In this document: in pieces, positions 58,794-64,000 of the stretch
Numbering within the stretch: the stretch's first letter is position 1
Layout: the number at the start of each line of letters is the position of its first letter
Assembly (NCBI GenBank): GCA_030549495.1
Contig: JAUIRK010000734.1
Coordinates: forward strand, 310,001-374,000
Length of the DNA stretch: 64,000 nt
Direction: 5' to 3'
Origin: Nectonema munidae
Lineage: Eukaryota; Nematomorpha; Nectonematoida; Nectonematidae
Notes under the pieces: generated by a model
Databases searched by the model: none
Seen by the model: only the letters and a program-made list of their open reading frames with translations
What the model was told of the DNA's origin: nothing
Position numbers and translations under genes: made by a program

Positions 58794-60361
58794 CAGGGGT
58801 CGTCAAGACCTCAAAATAAAAACATTGTCAACTCTTAATTCTAAGAGATTTTAAGGGTATAAGGTTAAGGGATATTGGATAATTTCTTATCTATTTTTAA
58901 CAAAGATAAATGAAGAAAAGAGACCCACAAAGATACACTGGTCACAAATTTTTTTTTTTTTTTTGGGCCCTTCTTTTTTGTTTTGGGTTTATTTTTTTTT
59001 TAATCTCTTTAAAAATAAAATTTTTTTTATAAAAAATTAAAAAATAATAAATCAATTTTATTTTCCTATCTTTTAAAGAAAGACAGAGAGAGAAGAAAAA
59101 AGATGTCAAATAACAATTGATTTATTATCTTCGTGCTTTTCTCCTACAATCTTATCAAATAGTTTATACGCTATTTTCATTTTTAAATGAATTCCATCTT
59201 TTCTTCATTGTAATTTTTGGTAAGTTTTTTTAATATCTTTTATATAATTTGTCGATGTGTGTGTGTTTATATGCATATGTGTGTGTTATACACGCCTAAC
59301 CTCATGTATGTGAGTTTGAAGCGCAAAGGGGGGGGGGGGGTAGTAATTTAATTTATATATTATTTCAGATTCTTTGGTCATGTCCAGAAAACGGGTGTAC
59401 AAAGAAGAATTTCTTAGCACTGGATTTACGTGTCTCACCGATGATGGAACCGAAAAACCTCAATGCTTTGCATGTGGAGAAGTGCTCAGCCACGAGTCGC
59501 TTATAGAAAATAATCTTAAGCACCATCTCCTGGGAAAACACTTAACTCTGGCAGAGAAGATCTGGAATATTTCAAGAGGAAAGAAAAACTGAAATGTCAG
59601 AGGTTAGACAACTCTATGCACAATGGAGTGTATTCCATTCAACAACCAACACTTTCATCCTATCTTGTTTCAAAAAAATGGCTAAGTGGATGCAGCTCCA
59701 CACAATTGGAGAAAAATTGGTAAAGCCAGCAGCCCTTCTTATGTTTGTACCATCCATGGAGATGTTGCAGTATTTCGCTGTCAGATAACACGATCAAATA
59801 GAAAATTCAAGAGATGTCGCAAGACATTAAAGAAGAGGTAGTGGTTGCCATCAAGGAGAGTGGGAAATTTAGCTTGGAGTTGGATGAGTCAACTGACGTC
59901 AGCCACGATGCTTAGGTCTTGGTATATGCGTGATACCAAAGGAAGAGTGACAGAGAAGACTTTCTATTCTGTAAATCACTGGAGACAACATCAATAGAGA
60001 AACTTAGCAACATGATTCAAGCCGAAAGCTCCAATTAAAATTAATTTACCATTTCACACAGTAAGCTTGTTTTTTAAAGAATGTGACAGAATATTATTCC
60101 AGAAGTGGTTGTTTTAATTAATGTCAAGTTTTAAATTCATAATGCTGTGAATATAATAAAATTTAATGATGTTAATTTTGTCTTTCACAACCTTAAAATA
60201 CCACTCTTCCAGATATATTCATTACAAGTGTCGTTCCTTACTTTTACAGCCAGCTAATCATATGTAGTTTTAATAAAATATATGCAACTAAATTAGTGGA
60301 GTCGCGTCATATTTTGAGAAATATAATTGGGGTCGCCTAAAAAAAAGGTTGGGAACCACTG
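58794..60361 (+). mobile_element. hAT element (ZBED-type), internally deleted
   Basis: The right end is ...AAAAAAGGTTGGGAACCACTG at 60361, i.e. terminal CAGTGGTTCCCAACC in complement. The left end starts CAGGGGTCGTCAAGACC at 58794 and appears to have lost part of the TIR (the solo copy at 48446 retains it). Flanks GTTTAAAG (58786-58793) and GTCAAAAG (60362-60369) agree at 6 of 8 positions, consistent with an aged 8-bp duplication. Only the N-terminal third of the transposase is inside. Confidence 0.75.
59374..60050 (+). pseudogene. hAT ZBED5/SCAND3-type transposase N-terminus
   Basis: In frame from 59374, with MSRKRVYKEEFLSTGFTCL (ATG at 59380), then KPQCFACGEVLSHESLIENN and LKHHLLGKHLTLAEK, a BED-type finger (CxxC...H....H). 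After a stop at 59592 the next frames give CFKKMAKWMQLHTIGEKLVK and PAALLMFVPSMEML, and then LELDESTDVS-like sequence (LELDESTDVSHDA at about 59873), the first catalytic Asp block. It breaks up after 59950. The catalytic middle and dimerization domain are missing. Confidence 0.78.
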
Positions 60362-61659
60362 GTCAAAAGATGTGTAAATCGTTTGTCAACTTGAAAGAGA
60401 GATATCCTCAACCAAACCTAATTTCAAAGACGAAATTTCAATTTTTTGTGCGTTAGTGTTAGAATTAAAACAGAAAAGGTTTTACAAATGAAAAAGCAGA
60501 TGGTCATGATGATATAAAGTTTCTTTTTTTCATTTCAACAAAGAATGAAAAGGTAGATTCCTTTTCAAAAGTGTTGCGATAATTTTTAACTTTACCAGAA
60601 GAAGAAAAGATTTATTGGGAAAATAGACATTTTAGCAAAGATGAAGAAGATCAATAAAATAAATTTTGAAGATGGCCTTCACAATTGTATATAAAAGATA
60701 GACTACTACTGTGAAATCTCAAAAGGCAAGAAGCCGCTTTCATGAAATTACACAAGACTTAAGAATAAATGTATAACTAAGAAAAGTATATATGATAAAT
60801 GCAACATGATGGATAATAATAATATATATGCGTAACCGTGATTTCTTATCCGATTGAAAAAGTAAGTTCGAAAGATACGAATACAAATATGTTTTCCAGT
60901 TGTATTGTTATTCATATTTCGGTAGTGGTATTGATCGCTTGATGATCGAAAATGTTGATTACTTCCATCAGTCTGTGCATCCGAAATCAATTATTGCATT
61001 TTACGCTGATTCTAGTAACTGTAAATAAAGATCTCATAGGTAAAAAATTTCACTTCTATATTTTCTTCTCTCTACATATAAAAAGTAATAAGAGTAAATA
61101 TATGAATTCAATAAACATGACACTATTTCTCAAAAAAGATTGAAAAATATTGAAAACTAATAAATTCAACAAAGGAAAATACTAGTATATTTTCTTTTCT
61201 CTAAACGTAATCACATTTATGCGTATCACTCTTTGTCTTGCAGCTCCACCCTCATCTTTATTACTTGTACCGATCTTTGGATCTAAATATTATTACTTGC
61301 TTGCCTAATTTCGTTTCTTTTTTTAGTAAAAAATTAAAATTGTTTTAACGTTAATTTACTTAGACAATTTGAAGCCATAAGTGTTCTTTTTTTTTACAAT
61401 TCATTGTTTATTCTTATTAAAATAAAAATGTGCAAATGATAAAAAAATATATATATAGGACCTTACGTGATAATTTTGGTTTGTTTATTAAAATTGAATC
61501 TGAATCTAAAAAAATGTATATTTAATAAATTAGTATAAAATATAAAAACTTACTATTAAATGTATCACTGAGTTAATCAAGAGCTTCCAACTAATGTCGT
61601 GGCAATATTCTCACGAATCTTGGCGACCCTTAGCAGGCCATATACATCAATCAACTGAA
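60362..61659. other. No recognisable gene
   Basis: AT-rich, no supported coding region or repeat boundary. Confidence 0.5.
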
Positions 61660-63341
61660 TAAAAGTATTTTGGCCAAATAATATTATATCAAATGGAACA
61701 GAAGAAAAAAGTAAATCAAAAGTTGAAGTATTAACGATTGAAGAAGACATAAACTTTATAAAAAGTATGATGACTGAAAGAGCTGCATCCTATAGTTGTA
61801 AAGATAATGTAATTGGAAATGTTATTGAAAAACGTGAACACAAAAAGAAGTTAGAAGAAGCCAGATTAAAGTCTACAAATAAAAGCTTTGTCTCTTCGAA
61901 ACCATGTTAGCCATTTAATGTAAAATAATGAAACTGAGAAGGATGATTCTTTTGTCGAAATATGCAAATCAAGAAGTTTCAAAAGAAAAGTTAAAAATGG
62001 TACAAATCTCTTTGTTCCTCATGATATCTTGAAGTCCAAAGTATTAGTTAAATCAAGCTTGAGAAATAAACTTTCAAGAAAGTCTATTTATATAACTATG
62101 CAGACAATAATAGAAGAATGTGGAGGTAATCCTAATGCTGTCAATTTAAGTTCGAGTTACGCAAAAAGAAGTCGCGTTTCAGAAAGCAACGCTATTGCAA
62201 TACAAATAAAACTAAATTGGAAACCCAAAACAAAAATTATTTTGCATTGGGATAGTAAAACTATGAAAACACTTCAAAATTCTTATCAAGAAAACAGACT
62301 TCCTCTTCTGATCTCAGGATCTGGTGGTATTAAACTATTGGGTGTTCCTAGAATACAGAAGAAAACTCTAGAACCAGCTGGAGAAGTAATTGCTAAAGCA
62401 TGCGTAGAGTTATTAGAAAAATGGAACTGCCAAAATGCTGTGAGAGGAAATGTTTTGGATACACCCCTTGTAATACGGGTATAAAAACAGAAACATGTGT
62501 CTCACTTCAAAAAATGCTGGAAATACGTTTAGTGTAGTTTGTTTGTCGCCATCATATTGGAGAGATTTGTTTAAATCTGAGTCAAGGGAAAGATATTAAT
62601 TTTTCAGGATTTAAAAGGTCCGGGGCGCTGAATAAAGCAAGATGGATGGCAAAACTTTTGTATTCATTGAAAATTCAATTGTTAAGCGAAAATATATCAA
62701 AAAAATGGCCAGAGAACAGTCTTTTAACTAATGGACAGAAAGATAAAACAAATGATTTTAAGGTTCAATGCTTTTTATAAATATAAAGAAATTGACACTC
62801 TTTGTGCTACATCTGCTATTAAGGCCATATTTCGACATTTTTGGTATTTAAAAGAAGAACTTGTTCTAATTAGCTTGTTTAGTGACAAACTGAAAACTTC
62901 AATAAAATACTCAATCATAGAAAATCTCAAACAAAAAAGCCAGCAAAGACTGAGTTTGGAAATCCACGTAGGTAATCATTTTGGCAAACCAAGTTTTCCA
63001 AATTTGAACTTTTTGAAAAACTGTCAAAATATTTCTACTTTGGTTGGCTACGATTCTTGGATGTTCTTCCATTTATTGAACATTGATAGTATTTTTATAT
63101 ATGATGAAGTTGATAACTGGAAGCAAAATAAACTGTATCTAAAAGGGAAAGAAATAATTGATAATTTGTTAGTCGTTAAGCTATGGTAGATCGAGGATTG
63201 AAGCTTTGTACAGATTATATTCCATTATCAAAAGAAGTGGAAAATTTTCAGCAAGTTTTACAAGTTGTTCAAAACAGTAGAGATGCCTTACCTAATCAAC
63301 GAAAAAGACAGAAGTCTAATAATTGGTTTTTAAAAGATTAA
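61660..63341 (+). pseudogene. Family X copy 3, longest copy
   Basis: Blocks in order: VFWPNNI and DINFIKSMMTERAASYSCKD (61669-61800); LFVPHDILKS (62011); KIILHWDSKTMK (62238), RLPLLISGSGGIKLLGVPRI (62298) and GEVIAKACVELLEKWNCQNA; then, frame-shifted, TPCNTGIKTETCVSLQKM with FVCRHHIGEI (62462-62565); GALNKARWMAKLLYSLKI (62618); and, frame-shifted again, AIKAIFRHFWYLKEELVLIS, GKPSFP and STLVGYDSWMFFHLLNID (62815-63080); finally RGLKLCTDYIPL, NSRDALPNQRKRQ and WFLKD to stop at 63341. The blocks are unusually well kept; about five breaks. Compared with copy 2 a stretch between HHI and SGALNKARW is deleted. Repetitive and multi-copy, so likely a transposon protein; catalytic type unknown. Confidence 0.65.
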
Positions 63342-63808
63342 CTTTTCTTTAAATATATTTTATTTGTTTAAAAATAGTAAAATAAATTTTTTTTCTCATC
63401 TTTTATTTACAGAAAGTTAATTTTGCGAAATATTATTAATACACCGATCTCATATAAAAGTGTGCCTAAGGTAAACTTTGATAAAAATAATTTTCCTTTA
63501 GTTTTTAAATATAAATATAGATACTATAAATAAGAAAGGTTGAAAGTTTTTTGAGTTTGTGAGGAACTGACACACTCTATATACGTATAGTTGATCTTCA
63601 GACTCAACAAATGAATCTAGATTTCTAACATCTTTTTCTTTCGTGTTTTTCAAATCTTCACAAACGTGTTCTACTTGATATATGTCGTGAAGTTTACCCT
63701 TGTTTTCATCAGAGTAATCCTCCTCTCATTTATCTTGATTCAATATTTTAATAGAAACTTCTTTTTCTACTTGTTATTTTATTCAAATGTATCTTCATAA
63801 TTTTTCCA
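63342..63808. other. No recognisable gene
   Basis: AT-rich 3' flank of family X copy 3. The TIR seen around copy 1 was looked for here and not found. Confidence 0.5.
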
Positions 63809-63946
63809 TTAACCCATTTACGACCAATGTTCCTATTTTGGAACATAAGTAATTTCATCTTCGTCTGCCTTTTTAATGTCTTTGAATATAAATCGTCTGC
63901 GTTTTTTTTAGATATCGTCTGCTTTGCTTGGTCTTAAACGGGTTAA
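63809..63946. mobile_element. TTAA-type MITE, copy 3
   Basis: TTAA at 63809-63812 and 63943-63946 enclose 130 bp with inverted ends CCCATTTACGACC and (complement) CCCGTTTAAGACC. Internal GTTCCTATTTTGGAAC lies in an inverted repeat at 63827-63846, and ATAAATCGTCTGCG is shared with copy 2. It has piggyBac-type ends and no coding capacity. Confidence 0.85.
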
Positions 63947-64000
63947 CCTGGCAACAAAAAAAGCATCTTTATAAGTTAAATTTAAATTTCTTTAAATTTG

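Overview
The window is AT-rich eukaryotic DNA (animal, most likely an arthropod) made almost wholly of introns and transposon relics. The best host signal is one gene on the minus strand: a hyperpolarization-activated cyclic nucleotide-gated channel (HCN, called Ih in arthropods). Two alternative first coding exons (31149-31683 and 28875-29476) each end in the same split arginine codon, and a shared exon at 7969-8132 carries S1-S2 and supplies the missing base. The remaining exons (S3-S6, cyclic-nucleotide-binding domain) were not seen and should lie beyond position 1. The density and type of repeats (piggyBac, hAT, RTE-like and Jockey/CR1-like LINEs, long ATG/TCA arrays) would fit a crustacean such as a parasitic copepod, but that is inference.

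Layout: 1-7968 holds a LINE cut by a TTAA-type MITE, a piggyBac with all three catalytic aspartates visible, a second LINE with its (ATT)n tail, and an inverted pair of hAT C-terminal relics. The roughly 20.7 kb intron at 8133-28874 holds a ladder of small palindromes, three more piggyBac relics, two adjacent hAT elements with target-site duplications, a perfect (TCA)114 array, a degenerate repeat field, one copy of an uncharacterised protein family ('family X' below), an RTE-like LINE and a tRNA-derived SINE. The region 28875-31683 has the HCN first exons. Downstream of them come a LINE endonuclease relic, a second copy of the degenerate repeat field, a hAT relic and a further piggyBac relic.

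The most unusual part is 42-63.5 kb. A 4.0 kb element (42181-46148) with 26-bp CACTG-type inverted termini carries a multi-exon zinc-finger gene of unknown family. A perfect (ATG)n array of about 1.04 kb follows. Then a TIR-bounded 2.3 kb element (50803-53137) encodes an in-frame fusion of family X with the 3' half of a piggyBac transposase. After a head-to-head DIRS-like fossil, a MULE relic and a hAT element, a longer family X copy occupies 61660-63341.

These elements do not form a pathway; they have accumulated in and around one ion-channel gene. No bacterial features, CRISPR arrays, rRNAs or intact tRNAs were seen.
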